This document shows positions 48,980 to 58,582 of a DNA stretch of 64,000 nucleotides, piece after piece. The notes beneath the pieces were generated by a model that made no database searches, was not told the DNA's origin, and was given only the letters and a program-made list of their open reading frames with translations. Made by a program: the position numbers and the translations under genes. Within the stretch, counting starts at the first letter, position 1. Every line of letters starts with the position of its first letter. Source of the stretch: Chloroflexota bacterium (GTDB lineage Bacteria > Chloroflexota > Dehalococcoidia > Lucifugimonadales > UBA3495); the NCBI GenBank assembly GCA_028875655.1, contig JAPPCX010000003.1, forward strand, positions 1-64,000, written 5' to 3'.

Positions 48980-51487
48980 TCACTCGCACTTGTTCCAGCC
49001 GCACGAATAGCAGGTTGAACAGCCCTCCTGGTTCACCACCGCTCCGTTGCACTCCGGGCACCGTTGCGAGTACGCCAGCCCGGCCGCCATCGGGGCGGCG
49101 TGTCCGTTGCCGTTGCCATGACCGTTCCCGTTCCCGGTTTCGGACGTTGCGTTGCCGTTTCCTACCAGAGTTCCCGGCGGCAGGAATGAGCGCACTTCCG
49201 GTCCGTCACCGCCGTACCCGGGTAGCCCGGATGGCAGCGTCAACTGCACCCCGTCCGGCGCGTTGGATTCACCGTCCAATCCTCCCGTCAGGTTGTCCAG
49301 CACAATGGCTACGGCGTCCGGACCGGACCGGACCAGCGTTCCGTCGTCCCACGCCGGACAGCAGGTTATCCCCCGCAGTTGCCGCGTCACCTCGCTGGTG
49401 TCGATGCCGGCTCGCAGCGCCAGCGACACCAGTCGAGACACCGCTTCCAGCAACGCCGCGTCGCAGCCGCCGGCCTTGCCCATCGTCCCGAACACCTCAA
49501 ACGGTTTGCCCACGTCGTCCAGGTTCACGGTTACGTACATGTTCCCGTGTCCTGTCCGTACCCGCTCGGTGATGCCCTGGATTTTCCGGGGACGCTCGCG
49601 CGGAACTCGCGGCCCAGGCACCTCAATCTCCACAACGGCCGGCTGTGTGCCGGTTTCGGACGCTTCTTCATTTGTGCCGGTGCTCAACACCTGCTCGGCC
49701 TTGCTGCCGTCCCGGTACACCGTGATCCCTTTGCAGCCCAGGGCATACGCCGACTGGTACGCTTCGGCGACATCATCCACCGTCGCGTCGTGGGGGAAGT
49801 TGATGGTCTTGGACACCGCGTTGTCGGTGTACTTCTGGAACGCGCCCTGCATTTTGACGTGCCATCGGGGATCGATGTCGTGCGATACCCTGAAAACCTC
49901 TTTAACCCAACCCGGAACGTCCAGATCTTCCAGCGAACCCACGGCGGCCAGTTGCTCCATCAGCTCTTTTGAGTAGAACCCTTCGTTTCGGGCCACCGCC
50001 TCAAAGTAGTTGTTGCCTTCCACCAACCGCGTGTTGTCCATCACGTTCCGCACGTAGGACAGCGCGAACAGCGGCTCAATCCCGCTGGACGCGCCGGCGA
50101 TGATGCTGATGGTTCCCGTCGGCGCGATGGTAACGGGAGCCGAATTTCGCATCCGCTGCGGGTTTTCTCCCCGGTTGTACGCGCTCCGCTCCCATTCCGG
50201 GAATGGGCCGCGCGCCTCCGCCAGCTCTTCGGACGCCCGGTAGGTTTCCCGCTGGATGAACTGCATCACCCGTTCCGCCAGTTCCAGGGCCTCGTCGCTG
50301 TCGTAACGAACTCCCATCTGGATCAATAGATCCGACCAGCCCATCACGCCCAGGCCGATGCGCCGCGTCCGGCGGCTCATGTCGGCAATCTCATCAATGG
50401 GGTAGTCGTTCATGTCGATGACGCTGTCCAGCATGTGAACCGCGGTCCCGATTACCTCCGACATCCGCTCCCAATCGATCGCCACGTCGTCCCCGTCGTA
50501 CTGCACCATCCGTGCTAGGTTCAGTGAACCCAGGTTGCACGACTCATAGGGCAGCAGAGGCTGCTCGCCGCAGGGGTTCGTGCTCTCAATATCCCCCAGC
50601 TGCGGGTTCGGGTTGTCCCGGTTGATTCGGTCCAGGAAGACTATTCCGGGGTCCCCCGTCCGCCAGGCCAGTTCCGTCATCCGTTCGAACACTTCCCTGG
50701 CGTTCAGCTGGCCGGTAATCCGCCCGGTGCGCGGGTTCACCAGGTCATACGCCTGGTCATGTTCCACCCGGCGCATGAAGTCTTCCGTGACTGCCACCGA
50801 GATGTTGAAGTTGCTCAGGTGTAGGCCATCCTCTTTGGACGTTATGAACGACAGGATGTCCGGGTGCGTCACGTGCAGGATGCCCATGTTCGCGCCCCGG
50901 CGGGTCCCGCCCTGCTTCACCACGTCCGTGGCGGCGTCAAAAGCGTTGATGAAGCTCACCGGGCCGGACGCCACGCCTCCCGTGGAGCCGACCACGTCCC
51001 CTTCCGGCCGCAGCCTGGAGAACGCGAAACCGGTGCCGCCGCCGCTCTTGTGAATCAGCGCCGTTTGCTTCACCTTCGTGAAGATCGAGTCCAGGGAGTC
51101 CTCAACAGGCAGCACGAAGCAGGCCGATAGCTGCTGCAACTCCCGGCCCGCGTTCATCAGCGTCGGTGAGTTGGGCAGAAATTCCAGGCGACGCATCACC
51201 TGGTAAAAGGCATCCTCGGTAGCCTGCCGCTTTGCTTCGGTAGCGCCATACTCCAACTCCGATTGGGAAAGGTTGCAGGCCACGCGACGGAACATGCCGT
51301 CCGGGTCCTCCAGGACCTTCCCTTCCCGGTCCTTGGAAAGATAGCGCCGTTGCAGCACTACTCTGGCGTTGTCGGTCAGCTCGCCGGTCCGTTCGTTATA
51401 GGACTCGGCGATGCCGGCCGCTGCCATTGCATCCCGAATGCGCCGCCTTATCGATACCGCAGTATCACGATCAACCTTCTCCGTCAT
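48980..51487 (-). CDS. nrdJ: Adenosylcobalamin-dependent (class II) ribonucleotide reductase
   Basis: FLPNSPTLMNAGRELQQLSACFVLPVEDSLDSIF, ESTNPCGEQPLLPYESCNLGSLNL, C-terminal zinc-finger-like CPECNGAVVNQEGCSTCYSCGWNKC. Confidence 0.93.
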   Translation of the reverse strand: MTEKVDRDTAVSIRRRIRDAMAAAGIAESYNERTGELTDNARVVLQRRYLSKDREGKVLEDPDGMFRRVACNLSQSELEYGATEAKRQATEDAFYQVMRRLEFLPNSPTLMNAGRELQQLSACFVLPVEDSLDSIFTKVKQTALIHKSGGGTGFAFSRLRPEGDVVGSTGGVASGPVSFINAFDAATDVVKQGGTRRGANMGILHVTHPDILSFITSKEDGLHLSNFNISVAVTEDFMRRVEHDQAYDLVNPRTGRITGQLNAREVFERMTELAWRTGDPGIVFLDRINRDNPNPQLGDIESTNPCGEQPLLPYESCNLGSLNLARMVQYDGDDVAIDWERMSEVIGTAVHMLDSVIDMNDYPIDEIADMSRRTRRIGLGVMGWSDLLIQMGVRYDSDEALELAERVMQFIQRETYRASEELAEARGPFPEWERSAYNRGENPQRMRNSAPVTIAPTGTISIIAGASSGIEPLFALSYVRNVMDNTRLVEGNNYFEAVARNEGFYSKELMEQLAAVGSLEDLDVPGWVKEVFRVSHDIDPRWHVKMQGAFQKYTDNAVSKTINFPHDATVDDVAEAYQSAYALGCKGITVYRDGSKAEQVLSTGTNEEASETGTQPAVVEIEVPGPRVPRERPRKIQGITERVRTGHGNMYVTVNLDDVGKPFEVFGTMGKAGGCDAALLEAVSRLVSLALRAGIDTSEVTRQLRGITCCPAWDDGTLVRSGPDAVAIVLDNLTGGLDGESNAPDGVQLTLPSGLPGYGGDGPEVRSFLPPGTLVGNGNATSETGNGNGHGNGNGHAAPMAAGLAYSQRCPECNGAVVNQEGCSTCYSCGWNKCE

Positions 51488-51533
51488 GCTGGTTGCCCTG
51501 GCCTCCACGATTTCCTCCCTGCAAGTGTGCCGG

Positions 51534-52076
51534 CTAATATGCGCCGGCTTTTTCCATATGGTTCAGGGCTTTCAGCCTCGCTGACAGTTCCAGGTCGAAC
51601 TTCAACCCCTTGTAAAAGTAGAGCACCGGGATTTCGCGCGCCGGCCTCCAGTCAATGCCCGTGAGGCTTGCGGCAAGGTCCTGCGCCCTTTGGAAAGCGC
51701 CGGCGTGGTAAGACCCCTGCCGCGTGACCAGACGCACCACGCCGGTGGTCATCACGATGCCGAATCCGGTCAGCGTGTCCCCCACCATGTCCGCGAAGTC
51801 CTTTAACGCCCCATCAGCGAATCGGTGCCCCGAAGTCATCCGCATCGCCAAGCCGGTGCTGGTGCTCTTGCAACTGGTCACCGGAAAAGCCGTTCGCAGT
51901 TGCCTCGCGATCCGCGACGCATACCCTTCCGGGCACGGGCCGCAGTTGATTTCAACATTGTACTGAACAATCTGTTGCATCAGTTCAAGCTCCGAAGCCA
52001 CTGGCTCCTGAAGGCGCGCGAGCCGAAAGCCGGTCGGCTCTGCGCGCCGCGTTGTCGTGTCGTCCCTTTTACGCAA
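51534..52076 (-). CDS. Uncharacterised protein in the nrdR-nrdJ interval
   Basis: Overlaps 52069..52377 by 8 nt in a same-strand run; no family recognised. Confidence 0.5.
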   Translation of the reverse strand: MRKRDDTTTRRAEPTGFRLARLQEPVASELELMQQIVQYNVEINCGPCPEGYASRIARQLRTAFPVTSCKSTSTGLAMRMTSGHRFADGALKDFADMVGDTLTGFGIVMTTGVVRLVTRQGSYHAGAFQRAQDLAASLTGIDWRPAREIPVLYFYKGLKFDLELSARLKALNHMEKAGAY

Positions 52077-52377
52077 AAAGGTCGTCCTCCTCTCGCTGAA
52101 CCGGCAAGGCTGCCCAGCAGCTCACCAGGCAAGCGCGGGACTCACGGTCCATATCGTCTTGCAGTTCCGCGAAGGGGTTCGGTATCCACGATTCGCCATC
52201 GTCCACGTCGCTGGTCTCCCAAGCCGACGGGACCCACATCTTCCGCAGCATCTCCTCCATGTCGTGAACCCGGTTGTTGTGGGTTAATAGCCTCGTAAAG
52301 GCGGAGTACTGAACGCTGCTGCTCATGATGGTGTCAAACACCTCCATCAAATGTAGTGGTTGGCGAGCAGTAAGCAT
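52069..52377 (-). CDS. Uncharacterised small protein in the nrdR-nrdJ interval
   Basis: Same-strand run with nrdR and nrdJ; no family recognised. Confidence 0.45.
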   Translation of the reverse strand: MLTARQPLHLMEVFDTIMSSSVQYSAFTRLLTHNNRVHDMEEMLRKMWVPSAWETSDVDDGESWIPNPFAELQDDMDRESRACLVSCWAALPVQREEDDLFA

Positions 52378-52421
52378 TAGAAAATCCCCTACGGCAACGG
52401 TGGCTGATGCCGTGGTTTGGG

Positions 52422-52967
52422 TTACGATTTGGGCCGGTTGGCTGAACCGCTTTGGCGTGTGGCGCGCCTCTGCCGGGTGCGCCGCGAGGAGATCGCGGCC
52501 ACGCTCAGCAACGGTTCCGGTTGGCCCTCCCGCAGGGTGCGGGCACGTTCTTCAAAGTCGGCGGCGTTCTGAAAGTCGTAATAGACCGATGCGTAGCGCA
52601 TGTACGCCACTTCATCCAGCGGACGAAGCCGCTCCAGCACCATCAAGCCCAAGTCCCTGGACTGCACCAGTCCGCTTCCCAGCCGCTGCAATTCCGTTTC
52701 TATGTCGTCGATCAGTCGGTCCACGTCCCGCCCCGGTATGGGCCTCCGGGTGCAGGCCATATTCACTCCGGTGAGCAATTTCTGGCGGTCAAATTCCTGC
52801 CGCCGGCCGTCCCTTTTCTCCACAAGCAGCGCCGGCAGCCTGACCAGTTCGTGGGTCGTAAACCGACGCCCGCAGGACAGGCATTCGCGCCGTCGCCGGA
52901 TGCCGTTCTCCGTATCCCGGGAGTCGGTCACCTTGCTCTGGTTCTCTTCGCAATATGGACATTTCAT
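52422..52967 (-). CDS. nrdR: Transcriptional repressor NrdR
   Basis: MKCPYCEENQSKVTDSRDTENGIRRRRECLSCGRRFTTHE; ATP-cone region. Confidence 0.95.
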   Translation of the reverse strand: MKCPYCEENQSKVTDSRDTENGIRRRRECLSCGRRFTTHELVRLPALLVEKRDGRRQEFDRQKLLTGVNMACTRRPIPGRDVDRLIDDIETELQRLGSGLVQSRDLGLMVLERLRPLDEVAYMRYASVYYDFQNAADFEERARTLREGQPEPLLSVAAISSRRTRQRRATRQSGSANRPKS

Positions 52968-53011
52968 AAAGTTGGTTGCCTTTTGGTCAAGTTTTCAAAC
53001 AATTTTTGAAA

Positions 53012-53058
53012 ACAGCATATATTGTGCTTTCGCACGCAATGACCACAATTTCTTGTAT
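53012..53058 (-). promoter_or_regulatory. Two putative NrdR boxes separated by a 15-bp linker
   Basis: ACAGCATATATTGTGC (53012-53027) and CCACAATTTCTTGTAT (53043-53058), close to acaCwAtATaTwGtgt. Confidence 0.7.
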
Positions 53059-53063
53059 GCCGG

Positions 53064-53094
53064 ATTATAGACCAGTCCCTCGCAAGCCTGTCAA
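53064..53094 (-). promoter_or_regulatory. Putative sigma70-type promoter of nrdR
   Basis: Reverse strand TTGACA - 19 nt - TATAAT. Confidence 0.55.
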
Positions 53095-53210
53095 TTTACT
53101 TCCGGCCAGAGTTTTCCGCAATTTTCGCCGGTCCGGCCCCGCGCCGCCGCCAACCCAACACTGGAAATCCCCAAATCCGGCAAATGCTGATCACGACGAT
53201 CCCAATGAAA

Positions 53211-53239
53211 AGCCCCGGCTCCGCGCTGGAGCCGGGGCT
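53211..53239 (-). terminator. Intrinsic terminator downstream of ftsZ
   Basis: AGCCCCGGCTCC-GCGCT-GGAGCCGGGGCT, followed by TTTT on the minus strand. Confidence 0.75.
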
Positions 53240-53262
53240 TGTGGTAGGCAATTTTTCCGGGC

Positions 53263-54405
53263 TTACCGGAAGAAACCCCTCCGATTCTGCCGGTGCTGCA
53301 GGAACGTCGGCAACTCGTAGTCGCTCCGTTCAGGAACGTCCATATCGCCCAGCAACTTCGCGATGTCGTCCTCGGCTTCCAGCGATTGCTCCGGGAAATC
53401 CGCCGCCACCATCGTCATCTTCACCTCGTCCTCCAGACGGGCATCCTTGTTGGTTCCGAAGATGATGTTGGCGTTGGGATCCGCCAACTCTTCAACAACC
53501 GCCGCCGCGTCCTGCACCTCCTGCAGCGACAGGTTGTTGCCGCCCGTCAACACAAACAGAATCCGACGTGCGCCTTCCAGGGACATGTCGAGCATCGGGC
53601 TGTCGGTGCACTGGCGCGCCGCGTCCTTGGCGCGCTCCGGGCCCCGGCCTCGTCCTATCGACAGCCAGGCCTGCCCGGCTCCGTTTAGAATCGTCTTCAC
53701 GTCTGCGAAGTCAACGTTGATCTCACCGGGAACCGTAACCACCTCAGCGATGGCGCTGATCCCCTGGTGCAGCACCGAGTCCGCCAGTTTGAGGGCGTCT
53801 TCCCACGAATAGGAGTCAGATTGCTCCTCGTTCAGGGACAACAGCCGGTCGTTGGGAATCACGATCATCGTGTCCACCTGGTCCCGCAGCTTTTCCAGGC
53901 CTTCCTCGGCGTTACGCCGCCGAGTCTGCGCCTCAAAGCCGAAGGGGCGGCTGACCACCGCTATGGTGAGGGCTCCGCATTCCTTGGCGACTTGAGCTAC
54001 TAACGGCGCCGCGCCGGTGCCCGTTCCACCGCCCATGCCGACTGCGACGAAAACCATGTCAGCTCCCTGCATGGCTTGCTGGATTTCGGAGCGCGACTCC
54101 TCGGCCGCCTGCCGGCCCAGTTCCGGTTGCGCTCCTGCTCCTAGCCCGCGGGTCAGATTGCGCCCCAACGCTATACGATAGTGCACGTCGCATCGCGCCA
54201 GGTGTTGGGCGTCCGTATTCAGGGCGTAGTACTCCACCACCAGCAGCTTGTCCTTGTACATGCGGCTCACCGCGTTTGATCCCCCGCCGCCAACACCCAC
54301 CACCTTGATGAGCGGAACGCCGCGGCCGATTTCCGGAAACATGCCGTCGCTCTCCTCAAAACCGCCAGCCGGTTCCCATGATGCGGAATTGTCGGGGAAA
54401 ATCAT
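53263..54405 (-). CDS. ftsZ: Cell division protein FtsZ
   Basis: VVGVGGGGSNAVSRM, GMGGGTGTGAAP, C-terminal ELPTFLQHR. Confidence 0.95.
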   Translation of the reverse strand: MIFPDNSASWEPAGGFEESDGMFPEIGRGVPLIKVVGVGGGGSNAVSRMYKDKLLVVEYYALNTDAQHLARCDVHYRIALGRNLTRGLGAGAQPELGRQAAEESRSEIQQAMQGADMVFVAVGMGGGTGTGAAPLVAQVAKECGALTIAVVSRPFGFEAQTRRRNAEEGLEKLRDQVDTMIVIPNDRLLSLNEEQSDSYSWEDALKLADSVLHQGISAIAEVVTVPGEINVDFADVKTILNGAGQAWLSIGRGRGPERAKDAARQCTDSPMLDMSLEGARRILFVLTGGNNLSLQEVQDAAAVVEELADPNANIIFGTNKDARLEDEVKMTMVAADFPEQSLEAEDDIAKLLGDMDVPERSDYELPTFLQHRQNRRGFFR

Positions 54406-54470
54406 ATCGTGGTTCCTCCTGATGTTGGCGCGCCTTTGACGCTCTGGTTGGATTCTTTATTCCTGGTTAG

Positions 54471-55760
54471 CTATTCCTGGCTAACGGTCTCTTGGTTAGC
54501 CGTCTCTCTTGCGCCTGCTTTTGCGAACGGCCGGCGGAACAGTGACCGGCGCGACCGGACCTCTTCGCCTTCTCCACTCGTTGACCCGCCGCGCGAGGAC
54601 AAATGGCGATGTTTCACCGCCCATTGCAAGGATCCCAGGGCTGCGGCGAACTCCGGTTGCCGCAACGATTCGGGCAACCCCGCATACCACAGCGGCGCTC
54701 CTACCCTTACCTGCGTCCTGAATCCGCGCGACGTCATCTCGGCAAGCCCGCGCATCCTGGCCCCTCCCCCCGTCAGCACGATCCCTCCCGGCAGATCCGT
54801 CAGTTCGGCCTTGCACAATTCCGCGTGTACCAGCTTCAACATCTGCAAACATCGCAGGTACAGCGGTTCGCAAAGCTCCCGTCGCTGCATCACTCGTTTC
54901 GGATGCATCTGCGTGTCCGGCAGCAGGACTTCGTCCGTCGGCGGCAGGTCGTCGGGCAGCGCGTGGCCGTGCTCTATTTTCAGCTCTTCGGCCATCTGGT
55001 ACGGAACCCGCAGAGACACCGCCAGGTCGCGGGTCAGTTGATTGCTGCCCATCGCCACTACCGATGAGTAGTAAGGAGTTCCGCCACGGTACACTGCCAA
55101 CTTCATCGTCCCGGCCCCTATGTCCACCACCGCAACGCCCATCTCGCGCTCATCCGCCGTCAACACGCCCTCCGCGGAGGCCAGCGGATGCGCTACCAAT
55201 CCATCCACCTGCACCTTGCACGACTGCAACGCCCTGACTGTGTTGCCCAGAGGTATCGACGTCCCCCGCACTACGTGGGCCTCCAGCTGCAATTCGTTGG
55301 TGTGCAACCCCGTGGGATTGCGGACGCCTTCAATGCCGTCCAGCCGGTAACGCATGGGAATGATGTGCAGCGTCTGCTGGCTCTTGCTGTCGGCTTCCCG
55401 TAACGTCCCGGCCGCGCCGCTGATCAACGAGCGCAGGTGCTGGTCGGTCACCGTCACCGGCTCCTCGCCGTTGCTTAATCCTTCCGCAGTGTTGAAGCCA
55501 GTCAGGTGTTCGCCGTTCATCACGGCGTAAACTCCGCCCAGGGGATTGCGCCCCATGTATCTCAGGCATTCGTCAAGGCACTCGCGAATCCCCTCCCGGA
55601 CTTCGCTGAAGTCGTCAATGACTCCTTGCTGTACGCCAAGCGAAGGCACAATCCCCATGCCCAGGGGCTTCAGCTCGCCCTCCGGCCCCAGCCTGGCCAC
55701 CACTGACACTATTTTGCTCGTCCCGATATCGATGACGGCGTAAATCGGTTCCCTTGCCAT
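54471..55760 (-). CDS. ftsA: Cell division protein FtsA
   Basis: IYAVIDIGTSKIVSVVAR, VAVVDIGAGTMKLAVYRGG, GGIVLTGGGARMRGL. Confidence 0.92.
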   Translation of the reverse strand: MAREPIYAVIDIGTSKIVSVVARLGPEGELKPLGMGIVPSLGVQQGVIDDFSEVREGIRECLDECLRYMGRNPLGGVYAVMNGEHLTGFNTAEGLSNGEEPVTVTDQHLRSLISGAAGTLREADSKSQQTLHIIPMRYRLDGIEGVRNPTGLHTNELQLEAHVVRGTSIPLGNTVRALQSCKVQVDGLVAHPLASAEGVLTADEREMGVAVVDIGAGTMKLAVYRGGTPYYSSVVAMGSNQLTRDLAVSLRVPYQMAEELKIEHGHALPDDLPPTDEVLLPDTQMHPKRVMQRRELCEPLYLRCLQMLKLVHAELCKAELTDLPGGIVLTGGGARMRGLAEMTSRGFRTQVRVGAPLWYAGLPESLRQPEFAAALGSLQWAVKHRHLSSRGGSTSGEGEEVRSRRSLFRRPFAKAGARETANQETVSQE

Positions 55761-55792
55761 TATCGAGGTTCCCTCTCTCCAAATGTCCTGAC

Positions 55793-56821
55793 TTATATCC
55801 GTTCCGCGACCCTCAACCGGGCGCTGCGGCTCCGGGGGTTGATGGTCTGCTCCTCCTCTGACGGTCGGACCGTGCGCCGCCGCACCGAGCGGAACCTTGG
55901 CTGCTGTTCACATGCGCACACCGGCAAGTCGGGCGGACAGATGCACGCCGCCGTCTCCCGGTCGACCCAGTCCTTCACCAACCGGTCTTCCAAGCTGTGG
56001 TAGCTGATGACCGCCACGCGCCCGCCCGGTTTCAACAATTCTCCCGCCGCCGCCAGCCCTGCCTCCACGTGCGTCAACTCCCCGTTTACGGCGATGCGCA
56101 GCGCCTGGAATGTCCGCGTCGCCGGGTGCCGCCCACCCCGTCGTCCGCCGACGGACCGCGCCACCACCTGGGCCAGTTGTCCGGTGGTCAAAACGGGCCG
56201 GCTACTCAGGATCGCCCGCGCGATGGCCCGACTCCTCCGCTCTTCGCCATACTGGAAAATCACGTCGGCCAACTCCCGCTCGCTCAGCGTATTGACCAGG
56301 TCCGCCGCCGTTTCCCCCGATCGGTCGTACCGCATATCCAGGGGTTCATCCGTCTGGAACGAAAAGCCGTACCCGGCCGCGCTTACCTGGCGCGACGAAA
56401 ATCCCAGGTCCAGGAGAATCCCGTCAACGGCGTTGATGCCATTGGACTCGGCGATCCGCTGCATGTCCGCGTAGTTTCCGTGTGCCAGTCTGGCCCGGGT
56501 CCCGAATGCGTCCAGCCGTCGCCGCGCCACCGCCAGGGAGCGCGGATCCCGGTCTATTCCCAGCACCACGCCGTCCGGCCCCGACGCTTCCAGTATCCGC
56601 TGCGAGTGGCCTCCCTCGCCCAAGGTGCCGTCCACGTACACTCCGCCCGCCGATACCGCCAGGAATTGCAGCGTTTCTTCGAGCAGAACCGGACGATGGA
56701 TCACTTCCCCGTCGTCGCGCTCCGCCGGGGCGAATCCATGACGCGCAGTCAACGACATCAGGAAGCCGGCCCAACGGAAGTGGGGCTTCACCCAGGTCGC
56801 AGTCGTCGGTGCCGTAACCAT
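55793..56821 (-). CDS. rsmH: 16S rRNA m4C1402 methyltransferase
   Basis: HRPVLLEETLQFL, YVDGTLGEGGHSQRILE, DGILLDLGFSSRQV, AVISYHSLEDRLVK. Confidence 0.95.
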   Translation of the reverse strand: MVTAPTTATWVKPHFRWAGFLMSLTARHGFAPAERDDGEVIHRPVLLEETLQFLAVSAGGVYVDGTLGEGGHSQRILEASGPDGVVLGIDRDPRSLAVARRRLDAFGTRARLAHGNYADMQRIAESNGINAVDGILLDLGFSSRQVSAAGYGFSFQTDEPLDMRYDRSGETAADLVNTLSERELADVIFQYGEERRSRAIARAILSSRPVLTTGQLAQVVARSVGGRRGGRHPATRTFQALRIAVNGELTHVEAGLAAAGELLKPGGRVAVISYHSLEDRLVKDWVDRETAACICPPDLPVCACEQQPRFRSVRRRTVRPSEEEQTINPRSRSARLRVAERI

Positions 56822-57001
56822 TTCAAATTGACTCTGCCAATGCTATTGAACAGCCACGGGTCTGGCCCAAAATGCCAACCCGCGCGTGATGCGGAATGTA
56901 ACAAAGCCAGGGTCATTCGCGCCCATTGTGCGCAATGCGTAATTTGCCGATTTTTTGAAACTTACCAAAAGCCATTGACCCAACCCGCCGCCGCTCGCCT
57001 T

Positions 57002-57029
57002 TTGCCTTGCTGACTCGGTGTGCTATACT
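57002..57029 (+). promoter_or_regulatory. Putative sigma70-type promoter for tig
   Basis: TTGCCT - 16 nt - TATACT. Confidence 0.45.
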
Positions 57030-57112
57030 GCCTCCCATATCGGGTAGGCCGGCGAACACCGCGCTGCCCGTCGCTTTTTGCCCAATCTTTCTCCCACAGG
57101 AGTGTATCGGCG

Positions 57113-58549
57113 GTGAAGGTCACCAGGGACAACGCAACACCAATTGAGCTAACGCTGACGGTGGAACTCGAACCCGAGGATGAGAACCCGTTTCTCGAAC
57201 GTTCTTACCGCCGCACCGTCTCCCGTATCAACATCCCTGGCTTCCGTCGCGGCAAGGCCCCTCGCCGTATCGTCGAAAGCATGGTCGGGCGCACCGCCCT
57301 CTTGCAGGAAGCGCTGGACTTTATGGTCCCGGAAACCCTCGACAAGGTGCTTACCGACGAGGAGGTCTCCGCTTTCGCCGAACCCAGCATCGAAGTTACC
57401 GAGTTGGAACCCGTCTCATTCACCGCCACCATTCCCCTTGAACCCACCATCGACCTCGGCGACTACCGTTCCCTCCGTATTGAGTCCGAACCTGTGGAGG
57501 TCGGTGAAGAGCAGGTTGACGACGTAATCTCCCGCCTTCAGGAAGAGCAAGCCGTCTGGGAACCCGTCGAACGCCCCGCTCAATATGGCGACCGCCTCAA
57601 CCTCGATGTCAACGGCGAAATCGATGGCGAAATCGTGGTTGACGACCAGGACGTCGAATACATTCCCAACGAGGAAAACGTCCTTCCCTTCCCCGGTTTC
57701 GCGCCCAACCTCGTGGGCCTGTCCGAGGAGGAAGAGAGCGAGTTCACCATCACTATCCCCGAAGACTACCCCCGTGAGCAATACGCCGGCAAAGACGTTC
57801 AGTTCAAGGTGTCCGTCCTTTCCGTAAAGGAAAGGAACCTGCCCGAGCTGGACGACGAATTCGCCAAATCCGTGGGCCAGGGATTCGATGACGTCGATGC
57901 CTTGCGCGAGAGCGTCCGCGAGTCGCTCACCAACCAGGCCGAAGCCGCCGCCCGCAACGAGCTGGAGCAGAAGAGCCTCGAAGCCCTCTGTGAAGCGGCC
58001 GTCGTCAACGCCTCCCCCATCCTCTACGAGCGCGAACTCGAGGCGATGCAGGCTGACCGCGAGCGCATGCTCCGCCAGCAGGGTCTCGACCTGCCTACCT
58101 ATCTGCGCTTCATGGGCAAATCCACGGAAGAGTTCCTGGAAGAAATGCGCCCCAACGCCGAGCGTCGCCTGGTGGGCGGGCTGGTGCTGCGCAAACTCGC
58201 CGAGGTCGAAGAGATCGAGGTCACCGACGAGGACATCCAGGGCGAGGCTGACCGCCTCCTGGAAATGTCCACCACCGAAGAAGCCGAACCGGAAAGCCTC
58301 GACAACCTGCGCGAATTCCTCGGTTCCGAATCCACCCGCGACAACATCCGATCTTCCCTCCACAGCCGCCTGGTGCTGGAGCGCCTCACCGACATAACCC
58401 AGGGCAAACTCGACGCGTCGGACGATGAAGCGGAAGCCGACTCGGAAGAAGGAGAACCTTCGACCGCTGAGTCCAACGACGAAGCCTCGGCGGAATCAGA
58501 GGCCGAACCCACGGCAGAAACCGACGTCGAAAACCCGGCCTCTGCCTAG
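57113..58549 (+). CDS. tig: Trigger factor
   Basis: VKVTRDNATPIELTLTVELE, INIPGFRRGKAPRRIVE; acidic C-terminal tail; GTG start. Confidence 0.92.
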   Translation: MKVTRDNATPIELTLTVELEPEDENPFLERSYRRTVSRINIPGFRRGKAPRRIVESMVGRTALLQEALDFMVPETLDKVLTDEEVSAFAEPSIEVTELEPVSFTATIPLEPTIDLGDYRSLRIESEPVEVGEEQVDDVISRLQEEQAVWEPVERPAQYGDRLNLDVNGEIDGEIVVDDQDVEYIPNEENVLPFPGFAPNLVGLSEEEESEFTITIPEDYPREQYAGKDVQFKVSVLSVKERNLPELDDEFAKSVGQGFDDVDALRESVRESLTNQAEAAARNELEQKSLEALCEAAVVNASPILYERELEAMQADRERMLRQQGLDLPTYLRFMGKSTEEFLEEMRPNAERRLVGGLVLRKLAEVEEIEVTDEDIQGEADRLLEMSTTEEAEPESLDNLREFLGSESTRDNIRSSLHSRLVLERLTDITQGKLDASDDEAEADSEEGEPSTAESNDEASAESEAEPTAETDVENPASA

Positions 58550-58582
58550 CACTTTGCCGCACAATCTCAGGAGCCCCTCCAA

